Notes: generated by a model from the sequence alone, not told the origin. DNA of 10,413 nt from JBAUHN01 sp049680295 (GCA_049680295.1 JBAUHN010000287.1:1-10413), one strand, 5' to 3'; positions 1 to 6,246 are shown, counted from the stretch's first letter. A program made the numbers and translations.

Positions 1-3000
1 GCCAGTTCGCGGAAGATATAGTCAAGGATCGAGGTCGCGTTGCGGATGGTTTCATTGCCCTGAACCATGCCTGCCGGCTCAAACTTGGTGAAGGTAAAGG
101 CGTCGACAAATTCCTCCAGCGGCACACCGTATTGCAGGCCTACCGATACGGCGATGGCAAAGTTGTTCATCATCGCACGGAAACCGGCGCCTTCCTTGTG
201 CATGTCGATGAAAATCTCACCCAGATTGCCGTTTTCATATTCGCCGGTTCGCAAATAGACCTTATGCCCGCCGACGATGGCCTTTTGAGTATAGCCCTTA
301 CGGCGCTGTGGCATCTTTTCACGGTGCGATTTGACGACTTCCTTGACGATGATCTTTTCAACGATCTTTTCGGCCAGCACGGCGGCTTTTTCGTGCATAT
401 TGCCGGATTCCAGCACCTCTGCGGCGTCCTCATCATCCTCAACCAGTGATGCGGCCAGCGGTTGGCTCAGTTTTGATCCGTCCCGGTAAAGCGCGTTGGC
501 TTTGACACCCAAAGACCAGCTCAGCTCATAGGCGGCTTTGCAGTCTTCGATAGTGGCGTCGTTGGGCATGTTGATCGTCTTGCTGATCGCTCCCGAAATG
601 AACGACTGCGCGGCGGCCATCATGTAGATGTGGCTGTTCACGCTCAGATAACGCTTGCCCTTTTTACCGCAGGGGTTGGCGCAATCAAAGATCGAAAGAT
701 GTTCGTCTTTCAGATGCGGTGCACCCTCCAGCGTCATGGTGCCGCAAACGTGGTCGTTGGCCGCATCAATGTCCTTTTTCGAAAACCCAAGGCTGCGCAG
801 CAGATCAAACGTCGGATCGTTTAATTTGTCAGCCGGAATGCCCAGAACATTGGTGCAGAATTCCTCGCCCAGCGTCCATTGATTGAACACAAAGCGGATG
901 TCAAAGGCTTGGGCTAATGCGGCATCCACCTTGGCCAGTTCATTGGCGCCAAAGCCATGCCCGGTCAGCGAGGTGTGGTTGATCCCCGGCGCGTTGCCGA
1001 TAGATCCGTGACCCACGGCATAGGCCACGATTTCCTCAATCTGAGCAGATCCGTAGCCTTGCTTTTCCAAAGCGGCGGGCACTGACTGGTTGATGATCTT
1101 GAAATAGCCACCCCCGGCCAGCTTTTTGAATTTGACCAGCGCGAAATCCGGCTCAATCCCCGTGGTGTCGCAATCCATCACCAGACCGATGGTGCCGGTG
1201 GGCGCAATCACGGATGTCTGCGCGTTGCGGTAGCCGTGTTTTTCGCCCAAAGCGACCGCTTCGTCCCAGGTGGATTTGGCGACGTTGATCAGGTTTGCGT
1301 CGGGGCAATTGGCATGATCTAGCGCCACCGGCTTGACCGAAAGCGCCTCGTACCCATCCGTTTTGCCATAGGCGGCGGTGCGGTGATTACGCATCACCCG
1401 CAGCATATGGGCGCTGTTCTTGGCGTATCCGGGGAATGGGCCCAGTTCACCCGCCATTTCGGCAGATGTGGTATAGGCAACGCCGGTCATGATCGCGGTC
1501 AAGGCACCGCAAAGCGCGCGGCCTTCGTCGCTGTCATAGGAATGACCCATGTTCATCAGCAAGCCGCCGATGTTTGCATATCCCAGACCCAATGTGCGGA
1601 AATCATAGGACCGCTGGGCAATTTCCTTGGACGGGAACTGCGCCATCATCACCGAGATTTCCAGCGTGACCGTCCAAAGCCGCGAGGCATGCATGTAATC
1701 CTCGACCTGGAACACGCCGTCATCAAGGAATTTCAGCAGGTTCATTGACGCCAGATTACAGGCGGTATCATCGAGGAACATGTATTCCGAACATGGGTTT
1801 GACCCACGGATCGCACCATCTTCGGGGCATGTGTGCCAGTCGTTGACCGTGTCATGATATTGGATACCCGGATCGGCACAGGCCCATGCCGCGTGGCCCA
1901 CCTGATCCCACAGGTCGCGGGCTTTAATGGTCTTGGTGGATTTGCCGCTGACCCGGTCGATCAACTGCCAGTCGGCGTCTTTTTCAACAGCCGTCAGAAA
2001 GGCGTTTGTCACCCGGATCGAGTTGTTGGAGTTCTGGCCCGAGACCGAGCTATAGGCCTCACTGTCCCAATCGGTGTCATAGGTCGGGAATTCGATGCTG
2101 GTGTGACCTTGCTTGGCGTAATCCAGCACGCGTTTCACATAAGTTTCGGGAATGGCAACTTTCTTGGCGTCGCGGATCGCCTGTTTCAGCTGCTCGTTCC
2201 TGGCAGGATCATAGGCATCATCCTGCACCCCGTCCCAGCCTTTGATCGCCGCAAAAATCTGGTTCAGCTTTTGCTCGTGCATTTTTGAGCCTGCAACGAT
2301 GCTGGCTACTTTTTGCTCTTCGATGACTTTCCAGTTGATGAAATCCTGAATGTCAGGGTGATCTGCGTCCACGATTACCATCTTGGCCGCGCGCCGTGTG
2401 GTTCCGCCCGATTTGATCGCACCGGCTGCGCGGTCTCCAATTTTCAGGAACCCCATCAGGCCGGATGACTTCCCGCCACCCGACAGTTTTTCGCCTTCGC
2501 CGCGCAAGGACGAGAAATTGGTGCCCGTGCCAGAGCCGTATTTGAACAGGCGCGCCTCGCGGACCCACAGGTCCATGATACCGCCATCGCCAACCAGATC
2601 GTCGCGTACGGATTGGATAAAGCAGGCATGCGGCTGCGGATGCTCATAAGAGGATTTGGATTTGGTCAGCTTGCCGGTTTTGTAATCGACATAATGGTGG
2701 CCTTGGGCCGGGCCATCAATACCGTAGGCCCAGTGCAAACCGGTGTTGAACCACTGCGGGCTGTTGGGGGCTGCGCGCTGGCTGGCCAGCATGTAACGCA
2801 TCTCATCGAAATAGGCGCGGGCATCGGTCTCAGAGGTGAAATAACCACCCTTCCAGCCCCAATAAGTCCAGGCACCTGCTAGCCGGTCAAACACTTGCTT
2901 GGACGACGTCTCGCCGCCCATCTCGACATCGTCGCCATCCGGGACAGAGCGCCACAGAAATTCAGGGACACCCTTTTCCTTGACCTTTTTCAGACGCGCG

Positions 3001-3197
3001 GGCACGCCAGCTTTGCGGAAATATTTTTGCGCGATCACATCGCTGGCAACCTGGCTCCAGCTGACAGGCACTTCGACATCATCCAGACGAAACACAATAG
3101 AACCATCCGGATTACGGATTTCAGATACGGTCGTCACAAAATCCAGATCGGCATAGGCATCTTTTTTTGCGGTCGTAAATTTACGTTCGATTTTCAT
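1..3197 (-). CDS. nrdJ: Vitamin B12-dependent (class II) ribonucleotide reductase NrdJ, C-terminus outside window
   Basis: Adenosylcobalamin-dependent reductase that converts ribonucleotides to deoxyribonucleotides in the cytoplasm without needing oxygen or a separate radical subunit. The frame stays open from the ATG at 3197 to the window edge: 1065 codons of a family that usually has about 1200, so the C-terminal tail with its cysteines is not visible. Visible motifs are Cys192 in PHACFIQS, a glycine-rich GSGTGTNFSSLRG segment near residue 220, Asn467-Pro-Cys469-Ser-Glu471, Cys480 in TACNLASMN, and APTGTIG at 665-671. By analogy with class I NrdA, Cys469 carries the thiyl radical, Asn467 and Glu471 are catalytic, and Cys192/Cys480 form the redox pair. 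The start is chosen because the N-terminus MKIERKFTT is family-typical; the ribosome site is weak (a GGGG a few bases upstream). An operator-like pair lies 190-236 bp upstream. I see no frameshift at the points checked. Confidence 0.97.
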   Translation of the reverse strand, partial: MKIERKFTTAKKDAYADLDFVTTVSEIRNPDGSIVFRLDDVEVPVSWSQVASDVIAQKYFRKAGVPARLKKVKEKGVPEFLWRSVPDGDDVEMGGETSSKQVFDRLAGAWTYWGWKGGYFTSETDARAYFDEMRYMLASQRAAPNSPQWFNTGLHWAYGIDGPAQGHHYVDYKTGKLTKSKSSYEHPQPHACFIQSVRDDLVGDGGIMDLWVREARLFKYGSGTGTNFSSLRGEGEKLSGGGKSSGLMGFLKIGDRAAGAIKSGGTTRRAAKMVIVDADHPDIQDFINWKVIEEQKVASIVAGSKMHEQKLNQIFAAIKGWDGVQDDAYDPARNEQLKQAIRDAKKVAIPETYVKRVLDYAKQGHTSIEFPTYDTDWDSEAYSSVSGQNSNNSIRVTNAFLTAVEKDADWQLIDRVSGKSTKTIKARDLWDQVGHAAWACADPGIQYHDTVNDWHTCPEDGAIRGSNPCSEYMFLDDTACNLASMNLLKFLDDGVFQVEDYMHASRLWTVTLEISVMMAQFPSKEIAQRSYDFRTLGLGYANIGGLLMNMGHSYDSDEGRALCGALTAIMTGVAYTTSAEMAGELGPFPGYAKNSAHMLRVMRNHRTAAYGKTDGYEALSVKPVALDHANCPDANLINVAKSTWDEAVALGEKHGYRNAQTSVIAPTGTIGLVMDCDTTGIEPDFALVKFKKLAGGGYFKIINQSVPAALEKQGYGSAQIEEIVAYAVGHGSIGNAPGINHTSLTGHGFGANELAKVDAALAQAFDIRFVFNQWTLGEEFCTNVLGIPADKLNDPTFDLLRSLGFSKKDIDAANDHVCGTMTLEGAPHLKDEHLSIFDCANPCGKKGKRYLSVNSHIYMMAAAQSFISGAISKTINMPNDATIEDCKAAYELSWSLGVKANALYRDGSKLSQPLAASLVEDDEDAAEVLESGNMHEKAAVLAEKIVEKIIVKEVVKSHREKMPQRRKGYTQKAIVGGHKVYLRTGEYENGNLGEIFIDMHKEGAGFRAMMNNFAIAVSVGLQYGVPLEEFVDAFTFTKFEPAGMVQGNETIRNATSILDYIFREL

Positions 3198-3386
3198 GTC
3201 GCTGCCCCATTATTCAGCATTTTCTATTTAGAAAGCACGAAGTCATTGCCCCGTGCTTCTGCCTGTCGTCTCGCACAAAAACACACCCGTATAACGCAGT
3301 GCCCAAATGAGGGGTTTGTGCGTATGACGTACATCGTCGAATGATCGTCTGTTGGTTCTGTGCCCCGATATGCCGCTGCTCGTTAA

Positions 3387-3402
3387 CCACTACATATTGT
3401 GG
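3387..3402. promoter_or_regulatory. NrdR-box-like operator upstream of nrdJ
   Basis: The 16-mer CCACTACATATTGTGG is a near-palindrome that fits the known NrdR box (acaCwAtATaTwGtgt) in its core and in both CAC/GTG arms; the clear core deviation is C for T at position 7. NrdR is the zinc-finger/ATP-cone repressor of ribonucleotide reductase genes, so a site 190 bp upstream of the nrdJ start makes sense. On the minus strand TTGTGC (3423-3418) lies about 17 nt before this box, so the box could cover the -10 region, but the -10 match is poor. Confidence 0.6.
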
Positions 3403-3417
3403 CGGACCGGGTAATTC

Positions 3418-3433
3418 GCACAACCTGACGTAT
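3418..3433. promoter_or_regulatory. Degenerate second NrdR-box candidate
   Basis: NrdR boxes normally occur as tandem pairs on the same helix face. Exactly 15 bp beyond the 3387-3402 box (31 bp centre to centre) lies GCACAACCTGACGTAT. It keeps the left half CACAA and the GT of the right half, about 10 of 16 consensus positions, but loses the AT-rich centre. The spacing supports it more than the sequence does. Confidence 0.35.
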
Positions 3434-3502
3434 CAGCACCCAAACCGTCAACGGGTTTTTTTGGAATTATTTGGAATTTTTCCCATCGCCACCTCTTGAC
3501 CA

Positions 3503-3540
3503 AATCACCCGTTTGGCGGCGCTGATCGCAGCGGGTGATT
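3503..3540. repeat. Inverted repeat with 9-bp perfect arms
   Basis: AATCACCCG (3503-3511) and CGGGTGATT (3532-3540) are perfect inverted copies separated by 20 nt, which contain a further short GCG/CGC pairing. No T-run follows on either strand, so it is not a standard intrinsic terminator. It could be a protein-binding site or part of a structured leader of nrdJ. Confidence 0.55.
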
Positions 3541-3634
3541 CAAGGTGTTAACGTGGGGTTGGCTGTTCATTTTTGAAGATCAAAATCGTTAACGAAATTT
3601 ATCAATTGTGTAGGGGGGGTTACCCAAAAAACCT

Positions 3635-3661
3635 CAGGCTTCGCGTGAGACGCAGCGCCTG
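3635..3661. repeat. Compact interrupted hairpin
   Basis: An outer stem CAGGC/GCCTG (3635-3639 with 3657-3661) encloses an inner stem GCGT/ACGC around a GAG loop, with a small internal loop. It is followed by GTTAAC at 3665. The role is unknown; it is one of several hairpins crowded into this gene-free stretch. Confidence 0.4.
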
Positions 3662-3700
3662 GCAGTTAACCAATCACGGCAAGTTCAACTGGGGGTAAGC

Positions 3701-3749
3701 ACATCCGAATCTCTTGGCTGCCGGATCAGCAGCCAGTGTCTGGGGATGT
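3701..3749. repeat. Nested two-helix inverted repeat
   Basis: ACATCC/GGATGT (3701-3706 with 3744-3749) encloses TGGCTGC/GCAGCCA (3715-3721 with 3729-3735) around a 7-nt loop. The two helices are separated by a symmetric 8 x 8 internal loop. Such a stem, large internal loop, stem layout can occur in structured RNAs, but it matches no RNA family I recognise, and chance is possible. Confidence 0.4.
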
Positions 3750-3790
3750 AACATTTCTGTATCACCCAAGGACAAATTCGACATAACACC

Positions 3791-3806
3791 ACAATGCATA
3801 TAGTGA
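3791..3806. promoter_or_regulatory. NrdR-box-like site, partner of 3833-3848
   Basis: ACAATGCATATAGTGA matches the NrdR consensus at about 12 of 16 positions. The right half ATATAGTG is perfect and the left half is disturbed. Its centre is 42 bp from the centre of the strong site at 3833-3848, four helical turns, so two bound proteins would face the same side. No ribonucleotide reductase gene starts nearby; nrdJ begins almost 600 bp away. Confidence 0.35.
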
Positions 3807-3832
3807 CCAAACCCGCGTTAAGCAGGTCTGAA

Positions 3833-3848
3833 ACACAATATATAGTTT
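3833..3848. promoter_or_regulatory. Strong NrdR-box-like site without an obvious target
   Basis: ACACAATATATAGTTT matches the NrdR consensus acaCwAtATaTwGtgt at 15 of 16 positions, better than the site nearer nrdJ. It contains -10-like hexamers on both strands (TATAGT on plus, TATATT on minus), so it may overlap a promoter, though I find no good -35 for either. Possible targets are a long nrdJ leader to the left or the ankyrin-cytochrome gene 229 bp to the right. AT-rich sequence could also give this match by chance. Confidence 0.5.
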
Positions 3849-3860
3849 TTTGGATGAAAA

Positions 3861-3907
3861 TGGCCGGGGCCAGAAGATTCGAACATGCCCCCCGCACCCA
3901 AGACAGG
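3861..3907 (-). pseudogene. Degenerate tRNA-Pro 3' fragment (possible attachment-site scar)
   Basis: These 47 bases repeat, in the same orientation, the 3' part of the intact tRNA-Pro at 5551-5627, from the encoded CCA through the acceptor strand, T arm and variable region into the anticodon loop and stem. The first 24 bases match at 22 positions, including the T loop and CCA. A 3-base deletion lies in the variable/anticodon-stem region, and ACCCAAGACAGG then matches the anticodon side at 11 of 12. The 5' half of a tRNA is absent beyond 3907, so it cannot be functional. Its position beyond the 3' end of the intact gene is what an integrated element leaves at its far end. Confidence 0.7.
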
Positions 3908-4065
3908 TCAGATGCAATCTAAACAACGAGAGGCGATCCCACATCAAACACGGTTATTCAATTTTCGTGCATATATTTCAGCATCTTGCAGTTTTTTTGC
4001 CTCAAACGATGCCTCGGCGTAGGCGACTGGTTTATTCTTTTGGCCATGATAGGTTTGTCCGCAAC

Positions 4066-4071
4066 AAGGAG
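4066..4071 (+). promoter_or_regulatory. Ribosome binding site that fixes the GTG start
   Basis: AAGGAG lies 5 nt before the GTG at 4077. It is the only strong Shine-Dalgarno match near this gene, and it decides for the GTG start, which places a complete signal peptide at the N-terminus. Confidence 0.75.
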
Positions 4072-4076
4072 AACCA

Positions 4077-4991
4077 GTGCAAAGATTATTCACCATTTTC
4101 TGTTTCTTGTTCGGACTGTTAGCCGCCGGGTTCGCTGTTGCTCAACCGTCCGAGATCATGATTGCCGCGCGATCCGGAGACTTAGAGCAAGTTAGGGAGC
4201 TGTTGGCATCGGGAGCAGAGCCAGATCCGAGCGGCATCGCCACGCCACTCATTTTCGCAGCGCAGGGCGGACACTTGGAAATCGTGGAATTGTTACTTGA
4301 ACACGGTGCGGACCCAAACGCCAATTCAAATTTGGGATCGCCACTACAGGTTGCGGCCCAGCGCGGCCATCTCGACGTTTCCAGAATCCTGTTACAGTTT
4401 GCGGCAGATCCAAATGCGGCAGGCGGCGAATTTGATAACACCCCACTGCATGAAGCCGCAAAAACCGGCGATGTCGAAATCGGACGATTGCTGATAAGCC
4501 ATGGTGCGGATGTCAATATTCAGAACAAAAAGTATGAACCACCGATCCATCTTGCGATGTTAAGAAACAGGATCGCATTTGTGGAATTAGTGCGGGCGGC
4601 CGGTGCCGCTGCAATCGCTGTTGAACCGATAACCGAAGACCTGGCAGACGCGGACCTTACGAAAGGACGGATCCTGGCCGTCGTTTGCACCAATTGCCAC
4701 TGGTTGGAGAAAGACGCCGAGGAAACAGATTCATACGGACCCCGGCTTTGGGGCATAGTAGGAAGACAGATTGCCATTGCCCATGAGCGCGAGAGATTTC
4801 CCTATTCAGAAGCCATGAAGGCGCAAACAGGAAACTGGACTTTTGAAAGGCTCAATGCGTTTCTTGCGGACCCATCGGGCAGTATTCCTGGCCAGGGAAT
4901 GTACAAGGGCACGATCAAAGACAAAACAGAACGCATCAACTTGATCGCATACCTTAGAACTCTGGCCGACGACCCGGTTCCCTTGCCTTAG
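4077..4991 (+). CDS. Secreted ankyrin-repeat / class I cytochrome c fusion protein
   Basis: 304 aa with three parts. Residues 1-22 are a signal peptide (hydrophobic core, AVA before Gln23), so the protein is exported to the periplasm. Residues about 25-185 are roughly five ankyrin repeats; the clearest are TPLIFAAQGGHLEIVELLLEHGADPNA-like units at 56-82 and 122-149. Residues about 194-304 are a class I cytochrome c with the haem motif CTNCH (204-208), GPRLWGIVGR, a distal ligand candidate Met275 in PGQGMYKG, and the C-terminal helix INLIAYLRTL. The covalent haem would be attached in the periplasm by the Ccm system. Ankyrin repeats bind proteins, so the inferred role is an electron carrier docked to a partner; that partner is unknown. 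The gene stands alone between a tRNA remnant and decayed AT-rich DNA, suggesting acquired cargo. The domain calls are firm; the cellular role is not. Confidence 0.93.
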   Translation: MQRLFTIFCFLFGLLAAGFAVAQPSEIMIAARSGDLEQVRELLASGAEPDPSGIATPLIFAAQGGHLEIVELLLEHGADPNANSNLGSPLQVAAQRGHLDVSRILLQFAADPNAAGGEFDNTPLHEAAKTGDVEIGRLLISHGADVNIQNKKYEPPIHLAMLRNRIAFVELVRAAGAAAIAVEPITEDLADADLTKGRILAVVCTNCHWLEKDAEETDSYGPRLWGIVGRQIAIAHERERFPYSEAMKAQTGNWTFERLNAFLADPSGSIPGQGMYKGTIKDKTERINLIAYLRTLADDPVPLP

Positions 4992-5071
4992 CGCGATTTC
5001 TCAAACAAGGAATTTCCACGAATTTTTCGGAAAAACTAAATGAAAAATGTCATGAAATCTCAGCGAGATTC

Positions 5072-5329
5072 ATGCGTGCAATTCACTATGTACTGCTTGT
5101 CGATTTCTTAGGTGGTGCGGGTCTTGCCTCCAGTCATGCGGATTCTGGGTTGCGATTGGTAACATTTGGAGAACCACCAAATTTCAGAAAACTTTTGTTT
5201 GCATTTGATGATGGCGCAGAACTGCGCGAGCCCGTCAAAAATTCAATAGGGACGGGAAATGGGTATCGGTCCGATAACCAATATGCCTGCGCAGACATTC
5301 CTTGCCACTGCCAAAAATTGGCAAACTGA
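5072..5329 (+). pseudogene. Possible eroded fragment of a class 3 lipase (alpha/beta hydrolase)
   Basis: An 85-codon open frame reads LLVDFLGGAGLASSHA followed by SGLRLVTFGEPPNF. This resembles the class 3 lipase block GHSLGGALA followed about 15-20 residues later by a (V/L)TFG-x-P strand. The nucleophile motif GHSLGG is replaced by VDFLGG, so the catalytic serine is missing. The piece lacks the N-terminal part of the fold and the rest of the active site, and there is no good ribosome site. If related, it is a dead relic. The similarity is short and judged by eye, so it may be chance; a small unknown protein is the alternative. Confidence 0.25.
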
Positions 5330-5426
5330 AAATGCGGGGTTAGTGGGTCCCGCGCCAGAAAGCCCGTCACCATCGTCAACGCCCTCTGCAAATCACGCCA
5401 GAATTGGGCTGTTCGGGCAATTTGAA

Positions 5427-5471
5427 GATACCGCTGCCAGTGGCAGAACCTATCACCCAACACTTGGTATC
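5427..5471. repeat. Nested inverted repeat near tRNA-Pro
   Basis: GATACC/GGTATC (5427-5432 with 5466-5471) encloses a small hairpin CTGCC-AGT-GGCAG. It lies just beyond the large hairpin at 5488-5540. The function is unknown; it could be chance pairing in decayed DNA. Confidence 0.35.
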
Positions 5472-5487
5472 GACTTAGTAGGTACCT

Positions 5488-5540
5488 TAAATCCAAAGTG
5501 TCTGAGTGAAGCATCCGCTCACTCAGGCACTTTGGATTTA
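5488..5540 (-). terminator. 22-bp hairpin immediately 3' of tRNA-Pro, terminator-like
   Basis: The arms 5488-5509 and 5519-5540 pair over 22 bp with a single T/G wobble and a 9-nt loop. On the minus strand it starts 10 nt after the encoded CCA of tRNA-Pro, where a transcription end is expected. The stem is unusually long and the AT-rich ends supply only a short T run (TTTAAGG), so termination is probable but not canonical. Alternatives are a processing signal or the inverted ends of a mobile or recombination site. Confidence 0.5.
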
Positions 5541-5550
5541 TTAGTGAAAG

Positions 5551-5627
5551 TGGTCGGGGCGAGAAGATTCGAACTTCCGACCCCCTGTACCCAAAACAGG
5601 TGCGCTACCAGGCTGCGCCACGCCCCG
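5551..5627 (-). tRNA. tRNA-Pro (anticodon TGG)
   Basis: 77 nt including the encoded CCA. The acceptor stem CGGGGCG/CGCCCCG, D stem GCGC/GCGC with loop AGCCTGGTA, anticodon stem CCTGT/ACAGG with loop TTTGGGT, a GGGTC variable region, and T arm GGAAG-TTCGAAT-CTTCT (one G/T pair) all fold cleanly, with discriminator A. The loop places TGG at positions 34-36, which reads proline CCN codons. It is the intact counterpart of the fragment at 3861-3907. A promoter candidate lies at 5657-5685, and a strong hairpin follows the 3' end. Confidence 0.96.
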
Positions 5628-5656
5628 ACTGAGGCTTCTTTAGACGGTGATCACAG

Positions 5657-5685
5657 AATTGAAAAGCCCTTTAGCACTTTCACAA
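5657..5685 (-). promoter_or_regulatory. Candidate promoter of tRNA-Pro
   Basis: On the minus strand TTGTGA (5685-5680) is followed after 17 nt by TCAATT (5662-5657), giving a leader of about 20-25 nt before the tRNA. The spacing is ideal but the hexamers are moderate, so this is a tentative call. Confidence 0.25.
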
Positions 5686-5771
5686 TAGCTTGAATCATTT
5701 TCCGCGACTTGCAATCAATGATTTCAACGCGTTACCTCTCGGCCGATGCCTCAGCTATTTCAGAAAATGCT

Positions 5772-6239
5772 CTAACACGGCCATGCGGCTGCTGCATTTG
5801 AAAAAGACGGGTGGCGCACGACAGTTCCAACGCCGATTCCCATCCGTTTTGCCAATCCACCGTTGATTTCCAACACCGAGATCAATCCATCGCCACCCAA
5901 TATCGGCGTTTCATCCAAAGGCCGGGCGCGATGGTGAATGTGTTGCACGACACCCGCGGGGTCGATGAACAGCAGGTCCAGTTCAATGAGCGTGTTGCGC
6001 ATCCAAAATGACATGCGTTGTGGCTGTTCGTAGATGAACAACATCCCCGAGGAAGACGCGAGACCCTCGCGGTGCATAAGCCCTTGCGCGCGTTCCGCAG
6101 CATCATCGGCAATTTCCACCGAGAACCGCGCCTGCCCCCAGTCGCCTTTCAGAAATACCGTGTCCGATGAGCAGTCTTGCGCCCAAAGGCCGCCGCAAAG
6201 TGACGTAAGGGCCGCAGCCCACATGAGGGATCGGATCAT
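5772..6239 (-). CDS. Exported DUF192 family protein
   Basis: 155 aa. The N-terminus MIRSLMWAAALTSLCGGLWA is a signal peptide with a likely cut before Gln21, so the protein acts outside the cytoplasm. The body shows the DUF192 signature: RAQGLMHREGL near residue 50, GMLFIYEQPQRMSFWMRNTLIELDLLFID at about 65-93, then VLEINGG at about 122-128, and the common alphaproteobacterial ending AAWPC. The biochemical function of DUF192 is not established. The start at 6239 is preferred because it gives the signal peptide; the frame remains open far upstream, but there it lies over the cold-shock gene and has no domain. It begins 7 nt after that gene's stop, so the two are probably cotranscribed, and its ribosome site would lie within the end of that gene. 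Confidence 0.9.
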   Translation of the reverse strand: MIRSLMWAAALTSLCGGLWAQDCSSDTVFLKGDWGQARFSVEIADDAAERAQGLMHREGLASSSGMLFIYEQPQRMSFWMRNTLIELDLLFIDPAGVVQHIHHRARPLDETPILGGDGLISVLEINGGLAKRMGIGVGTVVRHPSFSNAAAAWPC

Positions 6240-6246
6240 TGTGGCG

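Larger units (their letters stand above)
3198..4076. other. Long non-coding stretch between nrdJ and the ankyrin-cytochrome gene
   Basis: About 880 bases separate the divergently transcribed nrdJ and ankyrin-cytochrome genes, and I find no convincing protein gene on either strand. The short open frames here have no recognisable domains, no good ribosome sites, and run through repeats. The stretch holds NrdR-box-like sites (3387-3433 and 3791-3848), inverted repeats (3503-3540, 3635-3661, 3701-3749), homopolymer tracts (T7 near 3455, G7 near 3613), four GTTAAC palindromes (3382, 3547, 3588, 3665) and a degenerate tRNA-Pro 3' end (3861-3907). I checked for a cobalamin riboswitch and did not see one. 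Confidence 0.7.
4992..5550. other. AT-rich gene-poor segment between the cytochrome gene and tRNA-Pro
   Basis: About 560 bases with no intact gene that I can support. Hand counts over 5041-5100 and 5161-5220 give about 38% GC, far below the core genes. It holds a possible eroded lipase fragment near 5072-5190, a nested inverted repeat (5427-5471) and a 22-bp hairpin (5488-5540). Open frames exist on both strands, but they have no recognisable domains beyond the lipase hint, and some run through the hairpin or the tRNA. Confidence 0.6.

Noticed and set aside
1833..2288. Plus-strand open frame of 151 codons inside nrdJ
   Set aside because: It is fully antisense to strongly conserved nrdJ sequence and has no recognisable domain. 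Such shadow frames are common in GC-rich genes; those at 1383-1748 and 2895-3344 were rejected for the same reason.
3440..3460. Intrinsic terminator before the T7 run near 3455
   Set aside because: The preceding CCGT/ACGG pairing has only a 2-nt loop and cannot form a stable hairpin.
3600..3760. Possible cobalamin riboswitch upstream of the B12-dependent reductase
   Set aside because: The conserved B12-box motifs and their order are absent. A B12 riboswitch is more usual on B12-independent isozymes and B12 uptake genes than on nrdJ.
5134..5514. Minus-strand open frame of 126 codons between the cytochrome gene and tRNA-Pro
   Set aside because: Its N-terminus lies in the 22-bp hairpin, it lacks a ribosome site and a recognisable domain, and it sits in AT-rich decayed DNA.
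5259..5693. Plus-strand open frame of 144 codons crossing tRNA-Pro
   Set aside because: It reads through both the hairpin and the antisense strand of an intact tRNA, so it is not a plausible protein gene.
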